From a virus: a stretch of DNA of 29,524 bases. The translations under genes and the position numbers were made by a program. The notes below the pieces were generated by a model that ran no database searches, had not been told where the DNA came from, and saw only the letters and a list, made by a program, of their open reading frames with translations. The stretch spans positions 1-29,524 of IMG/VR virus record IMGVR_UViG_3300025704_000085. One strand, 5' to 3'. Every line of letters begins with the position of its first letter. Position 1 is the stretch's first letter. Below, piece by piece: positions 21,717 through 28,808 of the stretch.

Positions 21717-22930
21717 CAAGTCCACCTTGTAGGCTGTTGCACGTTATATTCGGTTCGTATTGGGAACATAGTCTCCACCAAATAACCAAGCGCGTCATTC
21801 ATGTGATCGTAGCCACCATCCTTATCTGGTTGGCTTGTCCCTTCTTTATATGTCTGTCTCTCTAAACTCTTAATTGTCTGCCTGCATTTAGGCGCAATAA
21901 ACAGATGCCGCTTGTCATTACTAGACCTCAAGCGACTATTCACGGCATTGATTCTATCCCTGACCAATGCGTGAGACTTCTTAACCTTAACGCTAAACCC
22001 TGCGTTCTGTAAGATCGACAAATCAGTGCGACCACCTGCGCTTGTTTTGCGCTGTCTTGATGCGGGGTCTGGATAAATTATGATGTGGCGATTAGGATAC
22101 CTAACCTTTATCTCAGCTACCATTTCATCTGTATTAGACCCGAACATACAGACTTCATCAATGACCATAATGTTTTCACCATGCCGCTGACATACGACAG
22201 CAGACATAGGGTCGAGGTTGAAATCCATACCAACATGTAGTGTACCACCATTATCACTTACATCCAAAACTGAAAGCTCTCTATTGAAGCCGTAGTAGAT
22301 GAGACCCTGATAGGTCACAAACTCTGCACAATACTCTTGATTGAATGTACGCTCGTCTAGGTCTTGCCTAGCCTGATCTATTTCCTTCTCTGGTACGTTG
22401 CCACCTTGCAGTGTTGTGTACTGGAACGAATCCCATCCATCTGAACCATCTGTTCCTTTAGCCCATAGATCATAGAAATGGTTTCTGCCTTTAGGTGTAC
22501 CGATAAACAGTGCGCTTCCTTGCCTATCTGACAGTGATGGTCTTAGAACCTCATACCATGCCTCTGGCCGCATATCTGCGAACTCATCTAGCACTACAAA
22601 GTCCAATGCTCTGCCTCGTAGGTTATGAGGCTTCTCTGCACCTTTAAGGGCTATTACACTGCCGTTGATTAGCTTGATGGTAAGCGATGTTTCATTAGTC
22701 TTGGCTACATACTCTTCTGGGATAGTGTGTATAAGCATATCCCAAGCAATCTCCTTGCTCGCTCCATATGTGGGAGCTACATACCAACAGTTTCGGTTAG
22801 ACCCCCCAATAGCGGCTCTTAGTATCTCCCCTGTTGATAGGAACGTCTTACCGAATCGTCTTCCTGCTACCACCGCCCTAAACCTAGAGGGTGAACAGAA
22901 GATCTCACTCTGAGGCTTTGTTAATTGCAT
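21716..22930 (-). CDS. terL: Terminase large subunit
   Basis: 404 aa. ATPase half: Walker A AGRRFGKT (residues 22-29) and Walker B FVVLDEFADM (about 111-120). Nuclease half: HVGMDFNLDPMSAVV, IIIYPDPASRQ, and the last acidic site DHMNDALGYL (about residue 380), the RNase H-like three-acid set. It cuts concatemeric DNA and pumps it through the portal. The length is at the short end for TerL but all motifs are present. It overlaps the small subunit gene by 26 nt. Confidence 0.93.
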   Translation of the reverse strand: MQLTKPQSEIFCSPSRFRAVVAGRRFGKTFLSTGEILRAAIGGSNRNCWYVAPTYGASKEIAWDMLIHTIPEEYVAKTNETSLTIKLINGSVIALKGAEKPHNLRGRALDFVVLDEFADMRPEAWYEVLRPSLSDRQGSALFIGTPKGRNHFYDLWAKGTDGSDGWDSFQYTTLQGGNVPEKEIDQARQDLDERTFNQEYCAEFVTYQGLIYYGFNRELSVLDVSDNGGTLHVGMDFNLDPMSAVVCQRHGENIMVIDEVCMFGSNTDEMVAEIKVRYPNRHIIIYPDPASRQRKTSAGGRTDLSILQNAGFSVKVKKSHALVRDRINAVNSRLRSSNDKRHLFIAPKCRQTIKSLERQTYKEGTSQPDKDGGYDHMNDALGYLVETMFPIRTEYNVQQPTRWT

Positions 22931-23270
22931 CAGGGTGAACAGTTATATTAATTGGTGGAATCTCTTTAACTGGTTCTATGTACTGCTCGCCCCAGTTTTC
23001 TCGGTCTCTTGTTTTAAGGTAGAAGATCATTGATGTATTATCACCTGCCTTAGCTTTCTCAAACAAAGCGTTAGTGATCTCATCCATGCCTTTACTTCTT
23101 CCCCTTTTTATAGAGTCCATAAACTCTAAATACTCTTCCTGCTTGTTGTACATGGTCGATTCAGATACCCCTAAGCAATCAGCTATCTGAGCTACAGTTA
23201 AGCCCCTAGAAGCCATCTCTGACGCTCTAGCGCATATCTCTGCATCTGGTATCCACTTGGGTCTTCCCAT
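22905..23270 (-). CDS. terS: Terminase small subunit
   Basis: 121 aa from the ATG at 23270, one base after the upstream stop; 23303 is an alternative start inside the upstream gene but has no ribosome site. A homeodomain-like HTH is visible: ASRGLTVAQIADCLGVSESTMYNKQ (about residues 20-45). A C-terminal region with KARAGDN-like MIFYLKTRDRENWGEQY follows, the usual TerS core. It should recognise the packaging site and recruit TerL. The packaging site itself probably lies nearby, possibly in the non-coding stretch at 23697-23860. Confidence 0.8.
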   Translation of the reverse strand: MGRPKWIPDAEICARASEMASRGLTVAQIADCLGVSESTMYNKQEEYLEFMDSIKRGRSKGMDEITNALFEKAKAGDNTSMIFYLKTRDRENWGEQYIEPVKEIPPINITVHPDAINKASE

Positions 23271-23271
23271 C

Positions 23272-23526
23272 TTACATGTCTGCTCCGAATGTCTCTCGAA
23301 CATTCATCTTTGGGTTCTTGATTATTATATCATGCTCTTGTGGGGGTAGTCCTTTGGTGCGGCAGTCGACCGCATCTTTCCAGAAGACTAATGCTGTTTT
23401 GATCTGATGCCCTGCGCTTGGGTTCTCGATTAGGCTCTGGGTGATCTCGTCTAGCTTAGACAATAGATCAGTCCATCCGTTCTCTTTGCAAGTGTTGATC
23501 TTGTTAGTTAGCTCTAGGCTCATCAT
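23272..23526 (-). CDS. Hypothetical protein upstream of terminase
   Basis: 84 aa, no membrane segment. It is helical at the N-terminus (LTNKINTCKENGWTDLLSKLDEITQSLIENPSAG), with WKDAVDCRTKGLPPQEHDIIIKNP in the second half. GAGGT lies 7 nt before the ATG at 23526; 23523 is an equal alternative. The stop is one base before the TerS ATG, so the two are co-translated. It might assist packaging but no family is recognised. Confidence 0.65.
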   Translation of the reverse strand: MMSLELTNKINTCKENGWTDLLSKLDEITQSLIENPSAGHQIKTALVFWKDAVDCRTKGLPPQEHDIIIKNPKMNVRETFGADM

Positions 23527-23594
23527 AGTAGTTACCTCATTATTGGTTCTATCTATCGCCTATATACTATAACTAATGCTTTACAGTCAAGCAA

Positions 23595-23696
23595 TTAATT
23601 TTCAGGTTGGTCTTCTTTTCTCATATATCTACCGCCTAAATCATCATAGGCAATAAATACAAGGGCGATTATCGCCAGTATAAGGATAGTTTTCAT
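23595..23696 (-). CDS. Possible 33-aa single-span membrane peptide
   Basis: An open frame from ATG at 23696 to TAA at 23595 encodes MKTILILAIIALVFIAYDD followed by a charged tail (RKEDQPEN). It has the shape of a real small membrane protein (short N-terminus, one hydrophobic span, polar C-terminus). No purine-rich ribosome site precedes it (the upstream bases are C-rich), so translation is uncertain. Confidence 0.4.
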   Translation of the reverse strand: MKTILILAIIALVFIAYDDLGGRYMRKEDQPEN

Positions 23697-23860
23697 AGGG
23701 GGACTCAGGTTGTTAAGGCGGGATTATATAGAGGTCTTAGAACGCAATCTAATGCTTTCTAGCTATGGGGGTTATTACCTGAGAAGATGGTTCGTTTCGT
23801 AGCACCAGTGAACCAATCTGGCTAATCAGGCTAAAGGAATGCCCGCTACTAGGGGTTACA
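23697..23860. other. Non-coding stretch upstream of terminase region
   Basis: 164 bases without a convincing gene on either strand. A GGCTAA direct pair and a short imperfect inverted motif around CCCGCTACTAGGGG (near 23840-23853) are the only structures noticed. Location upstream of TerS makes it a candidate packaging (cos or pac) site, but no cut signature can be shown. Confidence 0.35.
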
Positions 23861-24049
23861 CTATGAAACTGTAATTACTGCGGCAACCATTACAAATGCC
23901 GCTAGTAGAATCTTTCCCCTGCTATGTCCGTATACTTCGACAGCTAACCATGCTTTTGCTTTAGCTTTGTACGCATCAAACTGCGCTTTTAGTATCGCTT
24001 TATCTGCCATCTGGTTTACCTCTTTTATTGCTTTTTTAGTTTTTGTCAT
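23861..24049 (-). CDS. Small protein with C-terminal membrane span
   Basis: 62 aa from ATG at 24049 (GGGTGA just upstream), or 49 aa from 24010, which has AGAGGT 7 nt upstream. The long N-terminal part is basic and helical (ADKAILKAQFDAYKAKAKAWLAVEVYGHSRG). The last 15 residues (LLAAFVMVAAVITVS) form a membrane tail. Tail-anchored small proteins of this kind are common in phage accessory regions; the function is unknown. It overlaps the upstream gene by 14 nt if the first start is used. Confidence 0.6.
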   Translation of the reverse strand: MTKTKKAIKEVNQMADKAILKAQFDAYKAKAKAWLAVEVYGHSRGKILLAAFVMVAAVITVS

Positions 24050-24200
24050 CTTGCTTCACCCTATCTATTTGAATTATGCCATCAAAACCCATTTCTGCAA
24101 CCCAGTTTTCGAACTGTGTGCGCTCTTCTTTGTCGTGCGGTATCTCTAGAGGCGGGTATTCATCCCTAAGTTCTTGCCATTTTCTCGCTAAATCAGTCAT
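24036..24200 (-). CDS. Small hypothetical protein
   Basis: 54 aa from the ATG at 24200, which overlaps the stop of the upstream gene by 8 nt; the in-frame ATG at 24251 would overlap it by 59 nt and is less likely. It is acidic and helical (LARKWQELRDEYPPLEIPHDKEERTQFENWVAEMGFDG), soluble, with no cysteines. No family recognised. It is one of a run of tightly overlapping small genes between the cassette gene at 24856 and terminase. Confidence 0.6.
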   Translation of the reverse strand: MTDLARKWQELRDEYPPLEIPHDKEERTQFENWVAEMGFDGIIQIDRVKQDDKN

Positions 24201-24654
24201 AGATTCCGTGCTCCCTATCGTTTTCGCCTTTCTGCTTTGCGAACTCATCAAAGATTGCCTCCTCTATTGTGTGTTCTAAGTACAGGTAGATGCGATCCCT
24301 AAGATCATCAGCAAAGTTACCTAAATTAACAATGCTGTCTAGGTGCGTTTCTAAAGCCTCTGACCACCATAGATCATCCTTATCATGCTCTACTGCATCT
24401 TCTGCCATAGCAATGAACAGGTTAGATACTATCTTGCTTGCTGATGGTGCTTTACCAAACAGCATTTCTGTGGCTATCTTGCCTACGCCTCTGCTGAATG
24501 TTGCAGGGTAGATATCCTCAAACCAAGTCTTGTGACTGTTCAGCCAAATGTAAACAGCTTCATCTAGTGCGGCATCAGGCAGATCAGACAATCTAGAATC
24601 TTCCTTGTACAAGGTATCGTAGTGCTTAGACACAAAGTCTTCATAGATTAACAT
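24193..24654 (-). CDS. Hypothetical helical protein
   Basis: 153 aa, all-helical in appearance: MLIYEDFVSKHYDTLYKEDSRLSDLPDAALDEAVY, then a central LFGKAPSASKIVSNLFIAMAEDAVEHDKDDLWW, and an acidic C-terminus. There is no signal peptide or catalytic motif I can name. It starts inside the end of the 54-aa membrane gene upstream (7-nt overlap). Early accessory role, perhaps against host functions, is only a guess. Confidence 0.65.
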   Translation of the reverse strand: MLIYEDFVSKHYDTLYKEDSRLSDLPDAALDEAVYIWLNSHKTWFEDIYPATFSRGVGKIATEMLFGKAPSASKIVSNLFIAMAEDAVEHDKDDLWWSEALETHLDSIVNLGNFADDLRDRIYLYLEHTIEEAIFDEFAKQKGENDREHGIYD

Positions 24655-24812
24655 GTTGCACCTCGCAAGCAGTCCGTGTAGTCCATAGTTGATACGATTG
24701 CATACAAAGCAAATAAAGCTAACGCGCCTACAATGCCTTTAATGTTCTCGTTGAAATCGGTTTTACGCTGTTCCTTGCGCTTAATATCCATGTAAGTTAA
24801 TTGATGTTCCAT
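24648..24812 (-). CDS. 54-aa single-span membrane protein
   Basis: ATG at 24812 (GGGGAA 5 nt upstream) to TAA at 24648. A basic N-terminus (MDIKRKEQRKTDFNENI) precedes one hydrophobic span (IVGALALFALYAIVS) and a Cys-containing tail (DYTDCLRGATC). The 7-nt overlap with the next ATG (ACATGTTAA) supports a real coupled gene. It follows the GNRA hairpin at 24833-24848. Function unknown. Confidence 0.65.
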   Translation of the reverse strand: MEHQLTYMDIKRKEQRKTDFNENIKGIVGALALFALYAIVSTMDYTDCLRGATC

Positions 24813-24832
24813 AGTATTCCCCTTGATTAGTT

Positions 24833-24848
24833 GCCCCCTTTCGGGGGC
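24833..24848 (-). other. GNRA-capped intercistronic hairpin (second copy)
   Basis: Identical 16-mer to 1955-1970: GCCCCC-GAAA-GGGGGC on the minus strand, again exactly 7 nt after a TAA stop, again followed by CAA and CTAA. No T tract follows. Probably marks the 3' end of the small cassette or protects its mRNA. Confidence 0.75.
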
Positions 24849-24855
24849 TGTTTGA

Positions 24856-25089
24856 TTATGCTGTCAGGCTTCTTAGATTTGGCTTTCCGCTTTCAGTGGC
24901 GGCTTTAGCCTGCTCGTTCCAGTAAAGGCACTCATAATTACGCTCAATATACTTAGTGGCGCACTCTGCCTCTCTATCCGTTAAGGCGTAAAAGTTTATC
25001 CAAAACTCAATCTCGTAAAAATCGACAACACCTTTTCTATCTGATTGTTCCTCAGCCATGCTAATTGCAATTTCAGTAACTTTGTTCAT
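24856..25089 (-). CDS. Small cassette gene B, hypothetical 77-aa protein
   Basis: 77 aa, unrelated in sequence to cassette gene A, acidic, with MNKVTEIAISMAEEQSD at the start and FYEIEFWINFYALTDREAECATKYIERNYECLYW in the middle; two cysteines. It looks soluble. It has the same leader and the same 3' hairpin as the gene at 1978-2127 and its own good -10 box (TATAAT at 25140-25145). It therefore appears to be an independently expressed cassette. Function unknown. Confidence 0.7.
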   Translation of the reverse strand: MNKVTEIAISMAEEQSDRKGVVDFYEIEFWINFYALTDREAECATKYIERNYECLYWNEQAKAATESGKPNLRSLTA

Positions 25090-25145
25090 GTGTGTATTCC
25101 TTATGTATTTGATTAATATGTACCCAGAGTAAAGGAAACATTATA
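25090..25145 (-). promoter_or_regulatory. Promoter and leader of cassette gene B
   Basis: A consensus TATAAT is at 25145-25140 on the minus strand, about 50 bases before the ATG, in a very AT-rich gap; the -35 (AGTTAA, 17-bp spacer) is poor. The leader then runs TTAATCAA, short gap, AAGGAATACACAC, ATG, matching the leader at 2128-2163. Confidence 0.55.
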
Positions 25146-25173
25146 CATTGTAAATACTTTTATTAACTTTATT

Positions 25174-25605
25174 TCAATATTCGCCTATTCTGTACTCTTC
25201 TTCCTTGATTTTTTCCTTCAATTCCCTTTGAAATTCTATCACCTCTTGGCGGTTAAACTTGGGAGATGCTCTCCAAGATAGCTTCTGCATCGCCCTGACT
25301 CGCCTTGCTCCATACATATCTTCCATGTAGATGCGGTAGGCTTCCTGCGTTCTGGTTGTTTTCATACCATAGACATTACAGGCAGGGCACTGGGGGTGAA
25401 TGTTCTCCTCGAATAACTTGAAGACTGTGTGCCTTCTGCTGTAGAAGTGGCCGCCTTGCATCGCCTTGTAATGATCTACCTTGCCGCAGGTTACGCACTG
25501 GCAGTAGCCGTTATCGTCTGAGGCTTTGAGCCTGACGTATCTCTGCAGTAGCTTGGCGGCTTTCTCTACCTCTTGGGCTACTGTTGCTTTTTTGCGCTTT
25601 GCCAT
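25174..25605 (-). CDS. ninG: NinG-like recombination endonuclease (Rap)
   Basis: 143 aa. N-terminal helix (VEKAAKLLQRYVRLKASDD), then a zinc-binding nuclease core: CQCVTCGKVDHYKAMQGGHFYSRR, EENIHPQCPACN and YGMKTTRTQEAYRIYM. This is the NinG/Rap pattern (cysteine knuckle, GGHF histidine, NIHPQC). Such enzymes cut branched DNA and boost RecA-independent and RecBCD-type exchange. It follows the zinc-ribbon gene at the next base and closes the recombination operon that includes NinB. Confidence 0.85.
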   Translation of the reverse strand: MAKRKKATVAQEVEKAAKLLQRYVRLKASDDNGYCQCVTCGKVDHYKAMQGGHFYSRRHTVFKLFEENIHPQCPACNVYGMKTTRTQEAYRIYMEDMYGARRVRAMQKLSWRASPKFNRQEVIEFQRELKEKIKEEEYRIGEY

Positions 25606-25812
25606 TTAATGTTCAGTAGTCTTAACAAGTATAATGGGCTGTTGGCCAACTCCCATATCACAATAAGAACAAACACCATAAGCCACAAGATCGCTAGAAG
25701 TCCACAACTCAAGCCCGCCACCACAAGTACTACAAAACTCTTTAGTAACTCTGATATCGTTGTTATCAGTTCCATCATCATCGCCCTCTGGAAATTTTAT
25801 TACCCTACTCAT
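25606..25812 (-). CDS. Small zinc-ribbon protein
   Basis: 68 aa from the ATG at 25812, which overlaps the metallophosphoesterase stop by 4 nt (ATGA). A longer frame to 25920 is not needed. After a short acidic lead (FPEGDDDGTDNND), two CxxC knuckles appear: FCSTCGGG and VCSYCDMG, spaced about 17 residues apart, the form of a treble-clef or ribbon zinc finger. The end is GQQPIILVKTTEH. It probably binds nucleic acid or a protein partner in the recombination operon. Confidence 0.7.
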   Translation of the reverse strand: MSRVIKFPEGDDDGTDNNDIRVTKEFCSTCGGGLELWTSSDLVAYGVCSYCDMGVGQQPIILVKTTEH

Positions 25813-26990
25813 TTGACTGCATCCACGTTGATTTTTACTCTTGAATCTTCGCCATACTGCTTGTGATAAACGATAGCTGTCATAGATCGCTCTGCACCAT
25901 AGCCAGAATCGCTGTGCCATTGATCGGTTGCTGTTAGGCTACCCCAATGACTAAATTGCATAGAGCCGACTTCCCTGCTCATGTGGTGGTGAATATGCCC
26001 TAAATGACAATACCGGTTCTTGCACTTTGACCATTCATCATCTAGGTTGGTTATCACCGCCTGTAGAATCTGCTCATGCTTTATTCTATCACCATGATGG
26101 TAGACAAATAAATTATTCTCCCACTCCCAGTGCAGGAACTTTGAGTAGTTTTTAAGCACATCAACTCTAGGCTCTCTGTCGTAAAGTAATTCTAAGCAAC
26201 TGGATAGGTGGCAAGCCATATCAGAATCATGGTTGCCTCGTACGTTAATTACGACAACTTCCTGATGTGTCTCTAGCATCTTATCAATAAGAATCTGGAA
26301 CAACCGCCCTGCGAGTTTAAAGGTCTTTCCAATGCGTGTATCAACATCGACTGGCGTTCCTGCTGTAGTAGTGTTAGCACTGCTATCAGCGTGAAAGAAG
26401 TCGCCCACATTTACCAAAATACCCGTTTTAGCGTTTCCGACTCTCTTGGCTAGTCGATCAGTCGCATTAACTAGGATCTTAGAGGCAATCTTCACATCCC
26501 AATCATCATCATCTAGCTTAGTATCTGAGTCAGCAAGCATCCCAAAATGGTGATCTCCTATCAGATACATGGCGCAATAGTCTTCATCTACCTCTTTAGG
26601 CGGCTTAGATGGCTTTTTAAGCCCTGTTATATCATCAACCAACCCATCCAATAGGGCTTCGATCTTTGCCCGCATATCGCGTTTAAGTGGCTCTTGGATA
26701 ACCCATTGCAAGGCAATCGAGCCGTCTTCTTTAAATGCTGTTGAAATTCGCTTTGCTTCAAATCCCTCTGCGGTCTGGCGGCTTAGGTTTCGGTGTGGTG
26801 CTACGCCTACGAGTGCGGCTTTGTGTTCGACCAGTTTGATACTGCGGTCTATTGATCTGCGGTTAATGCCTAGCTTCTCAGCGGCTTTAGAGTTTGAGCC
26901 GTATTCTATGACGGCTTTTAGGTACTCAATTTGTCTATCGGTTTTTGGTATGTCTAACTCTAGCAGTGTTCTTGGGTCGATCTTATCCAT
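25809..26990 (-). CDS. HTH-metallophosphoesterase
   Basis: 393 aa. Residues 10-60 hold a helix-turn-helix (KAAEKLGINRRSIDRSIKLVE). The calcineurin-like phosphoesterase domain follows, with its metal motifs in order: GDHHFG (about 144), NVGDFFHAD, VRGNHDSDM, YHHGD and LGHIHHH. This two-domain layout is known from many phages but its substrate is not settled; a DNA-repair nuclease or a phosphatase acting on nucleic acid is likely from the company it keeps. It lies between NinB and the zinc-ribbon gene, overlapped or nearly touching both. Confidence 0.88.
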   Translation of the reverse strand: MDKIDPRTLLELDIPKTDRQIEYLKAVIEYGSNSKAAEKLGINRRSIDRSIKLVEHKAALVGVAPHRNLSRQTAEGFEAKRISTAFKEDGSIALQWVIQEPLKRDMRAKIEALLDGLVDDITGLKKPSKPPKEVDEDYCAMYLIGDHHFGMLADSDTKLDDDDWDVKIASKILVNATDRLAKRVGNAKTGILVNVGDFFHADSSANTTTAGTPVDVDTRIGKTFKLAGRLFQILIDKMLETHQEVVVINVRGNHDSDMACHLSSCLELLYDREPRVDVLKNYSKFLHWEWENNLFVYHHGDRIKHEQILQAVITNLDDEWSKCKNRYCHLGHIHHHMSREVGSMQFSHWGSLTATDQWHSDSGYGAERSMTAIVYHKQYGEDSRVKINVDAVK

Positions 26991-26993
26991 TCC

Positions 26994-27452
26994 CTATTGC
27001 TCCTGTTGGTTTTTTAACTCCGCATATTCGCTTTCGCGCGGTATGGTTAGTTTTATCCCCTGCTCACTCGCCCAATGATAGCATTGATCTAAGAAATGCA
27101 CCATATCGCCCTTACCCAGTTGGCTACTGCGTTTCACCTGACCACTGATCTCGGTCTTGCTTATCCTGAAATCATCTGTGCCTAAGAATCTGCGCTTTAG
27201 CCAGAGCTTCCATGCCTCTACTGGGTCGCCCTCTGCTACTTCAAAACCTTTCTTCTTCATGCCTTTAACGATCTCTCTGCACCACATATGCAACAGCGCA
27301 TTCTGGTTCAGGCTTCTTGGGTTCTGGTATGGCTCTAGTTTAACTGATAAAGGGGTGGTGAAATCCCAGTTGAGCATATCCTCAATCAGGAACTTCACCT
27401 TTTTATTAACTTCTTCTTTGTTGTTAAACTTCACAAATGCCCCCTCAGTCAT
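26994..27452 (-). CDS. ninB: NinB-like recombination mediator
   Basis: 152 aa. The segment PLSVKLEPYQNPRSLNQNALLHMWCREIVKGM and later WASEQGIKLTIPRESEYAELK mark the NinB (Orf) family, which binds SSB and single-stranded DNA and can replace RecFOR in loading strand-exchange proteins. The presence of SSB, a DUF1071-like annealer and NinG in the same genome supports the role. The start overlaps the upstream stop by ATGA (27452/27449). Confidence 0.85.
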   Translation of the reverse strand: MTEGAFVKFNNKEEVNKKVKFLIEDMLNWDFTTPLSVKLEPYQNPRSLNQNALLHMWCREIVKGMKKKGFEVAEGDPVEAWKLWLKRRFLGTDDFRISKTEISGQVKRSSQLGKGDMVHFLDQCYHWASEQGIKLTIPRESEYAELKNQQEQ

Positions 27453-27700
27453 AAAGACCGACTAAGCCACTTCTGGGATAATTCGTTACCATCCCATTTT
27501 GGTTTGATTTTTTTAATATTAATTGGCGTTCTAATTGGTCGCAGATCAATGTCAGTTACGACAGTTTTTCCGTAGAGCCTAGAATACAGACTCTTATAAC
27601 CAACACCTGCAACCCTAGCGTAATCTTCGTAGCCGTATGATTTACCATTAACCAAATCAGGGTGCTTGCCTTTATATAAAACTTTTTTAGTACTACCCAT
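27449..27700 (-). CDS. Small basic protein, possible DNA-binding
   Basis: 83 aa from the ATG at 27700, with GGAG 7 nt upstream; in-frame ATGs at 27715 and 27730 overlap the upstream gene further. The sequence is basic (MGSTKKVLYKGKHPDLVNGKSYGYEDYARVAGVGYKSLYSRLYGK), with YEDYARVAGVGYKSLYSRL resembling an AP2/HTH-type recognition segment. It overlaps the upstream stop by 8 nt. A regulator or a DNA-binding helper is likely, but no family can be fixed. Confidence 0.6.
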   Translation of the reverse strand: MGSTKKVLYKGKHPDLVNGKSYGYEDYARVAGVGYKSLYSRLYGKTVVTDIDLRPIRTPINIKKIKPKWDGNELSQKWLSRSL

Positions 27701-28061
27701 TTTTCCGCTCCCCATCCCAGTAAAAACCATACTTGCCCATAAAGAAATTGATGGCTCTGTTCTTTGCTTCTACGTTACCAATCCAACTTACGTCAGCTAG
27801 GCTGTCTTCAATGTTTCTATTCCTGATGCTGTCGGTCTTTGCTCTAACTGTAGGTGAACCGCCCTTGTCCTGCGCTCTTCCTAACCAAGAGTTGATAAAC
27901 CTCTTGATTCCTTTAGGTGTTTTTCTGCGCGTTGGATTAGCATCAAGCCACGACTCCATTGCATTTAGTTCTTGGTAAACATTAATTGCAGGGTAAGTCT
28001 TTTCCCATTGGATAATGTCTGCCTGATCTGCCTCGTAGGTATCCCCGTTATTCAGTAGCAT
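27693..28061 (-). CDS. Replication protein, DnaT/replisome-organiser C-terminal domain only
   Basis: 122 aa. The piece WEKTYPAINVYQELNAMESWLDANPTRRKTPKGIKRFINSWLGRAQD is the C-terminal module often found at the end of phage replication initiators and DnaT-like loaders. Here it is almost the whole protein; the usual N-terminal initiator (winged helix) part is missing. It could help load the host DnaB helicase. It starts right after the upstream stop (TAA then ATG) and overlaps the next gene by 8 nt. Confidence 0.65.
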   Translation of the reverse strand: MLLNNGDTYEADQADIIQWEKTYPAINVYQELNAMESWLDANPTRRKTPKGIKRFINSWLGRAQDKGGSPTVRAKTDSIRNRNIEDSLADVSWIGNVEAKNRAINFFMGKYGFYWDGERKNG

Positions 28062-28400
28062 TTAGATCACCATATCTGGGGTCATTTCCAGTCCAGTTGC
28101 AGGTTGTGTCATGCTTTTCTTCATGCAGGTTCTGAAAAATCCATTATGCTCTGGATGCTTATCCATGAACCACATACTGTAAAAAGTAGAATGCGCGTTT
28201 GCTATCTTAAATTCATTCTTACCATCGCCACCAATACCAGTGTCCCATCTTATGCGCTGAATAATTGCACTAGCTGAAAAGTTTTTATAGCCGCGCTTGA
28301 TGCGGTCAAAAGCAAACTCTTCAAACCTCTCAAACACTTGTGGATGGTTGTTGTGGAACTTCGTTGCCTGCTCTAGCAGTTCATCGTATCTTGTTTTCAT
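28062..28400 (-). CDS. Conserved hypothetical phage protein of replication region
   Basis: 112 aa. It has the pattern ATKFHNNHPQVFERFEEFAFDRIKRGYKNFSASAIIQRIRWDT, then FKIANAHSTFYSMWFMDKHPEHNGFFRT. I recall this family (F-H-x-x-H-P-x-V, then I-x-E/Q-R-I-R-W, then N-x-H-x-x-Y, then H-P-x-x-x-G-F-F) from many phages, usually near replication or Rus genes and without known function. GGAGAT lies upstream of ATG at 28400. It is the first gene after the 380-bp control region. Confidence 0.8.
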   Translation of the reverse strand: MKTRYDELLEQATKFHNNHPQVFERFEEFAFDRIKRGYKNFSASAIIQRIRWDTGIGGDGKNEFKIANAHSTFYSMWFMDKHPEHNGFFRTCMKKSMTQPATGLEMTPDMVI

Positions 28401-28783
28401 TTTTGTATCTCCTATTGGCTCGGACTAGCCTCGCCTGATTATGTGATTAAATAAGTATTTAAATATATATTCAAAGGCACGTTTCACCCTTTAACTTCGC
28501 AAAGTTAAAAATTCGATCAAAGGGCAAAGCGACTTCGCGGTTGTTTCGTTATCGTATCGAATATCTAATCTATCCATCAGCAGAAACCGATCTGCTTTTG
28601 GGGCTATGTCAAGAGGGTCAACTTCGCTCTAGTGTTTAATTTAAGATATTCACTAGCCTCTAGCCCGATAACTAAAGCGCGAAAAAGAAAGGATTGAATG
28701 TTACAAGACACTGTAGGACTGTGTTAGACTATCTTTTCTCTATCCGCACATAGAGTATTGCAATTCTAATTGCATTTGTAAAG
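28401..28783. promoter_or_regulatory. AT-rich control region, no gene
   Basis: No ORF with ribosome site on either strand. Structures seen: an 8-bp inverted repeat TTTAACTT-CGCA-AAGTTAAA (28490-28509), a 6-bp inverted repeat AGCAGA-N6-TCTGCT (28579-28596) 10 bases from a TTGACA on the minus strand (28612-28607), and the 16-bp palindrome at 28759-28774. TTGAAT and TATTTA-like boxes about 15 nt apart on the minus strand (around 28474-28450) may drive the replication operon. This is the main leftward promoter region and possibly the replication origin. Confidence 0.55.
28759..28774. promoter_or_regulatory. 16-bp palindrome, operator candidate
   Basis: TGCAATT-CT-AATTGCA is a perfect 7-bp inverted repeat with a 2-bp centre, the size and symmetry of a Cro-type operator. 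It sits between the HTH gene and the control region, so the HTH protein is the obvious candidate ligand. Confidence 0.45.
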
Positions 28784-28808
28784 CCCCCGTTACAGGGGGT
28801 TTTCTTTT
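28784..28808 (+). terminator. Rho-independent terminator reading rightward, next to HTH stop
   Basis: CCCCC-GTTACA-GGGGG followed by TTTTCTTTT on the plus strand. On the minus strand the hairpin begins 7 nt after the HTH stop but is followed only by CTTTAC, so its T tract serves rightward RNA. It may act on both strands to some degree. Confidence 0.7.

Noticed and set aside
23717-23811. tRNA-like stretch on the plus strand containing GGTTCG and a nearby ACCA
   Set aside because: The supposed T-arm does not pair and no matching acceptor or anticodon stem can be drawn.
25578-25781. 67-codon hydrophobic minus-strand frame overlapping the zinc-ribbon and NinG genes
   Set aside because: It could pass for a membrane protein, but it lies in another frame of the zinc-ribbon gene, whose CxxC pairs are clear, and has no ribosome site.
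25606-25920. Longer 104-aa reading of the zinc-ribbon gene
   Set aside because: The extra 36 residues overlap the metallophosphoesterase C-terminus; the ATG at 25812 forms a standard ATGA junction.
28607-28612. Leftward TTGACA as part of a full sigma-70 promoter
   Set aside because: No acceptable -10 box lies 16-18 bases downstream; only noted within the control region.
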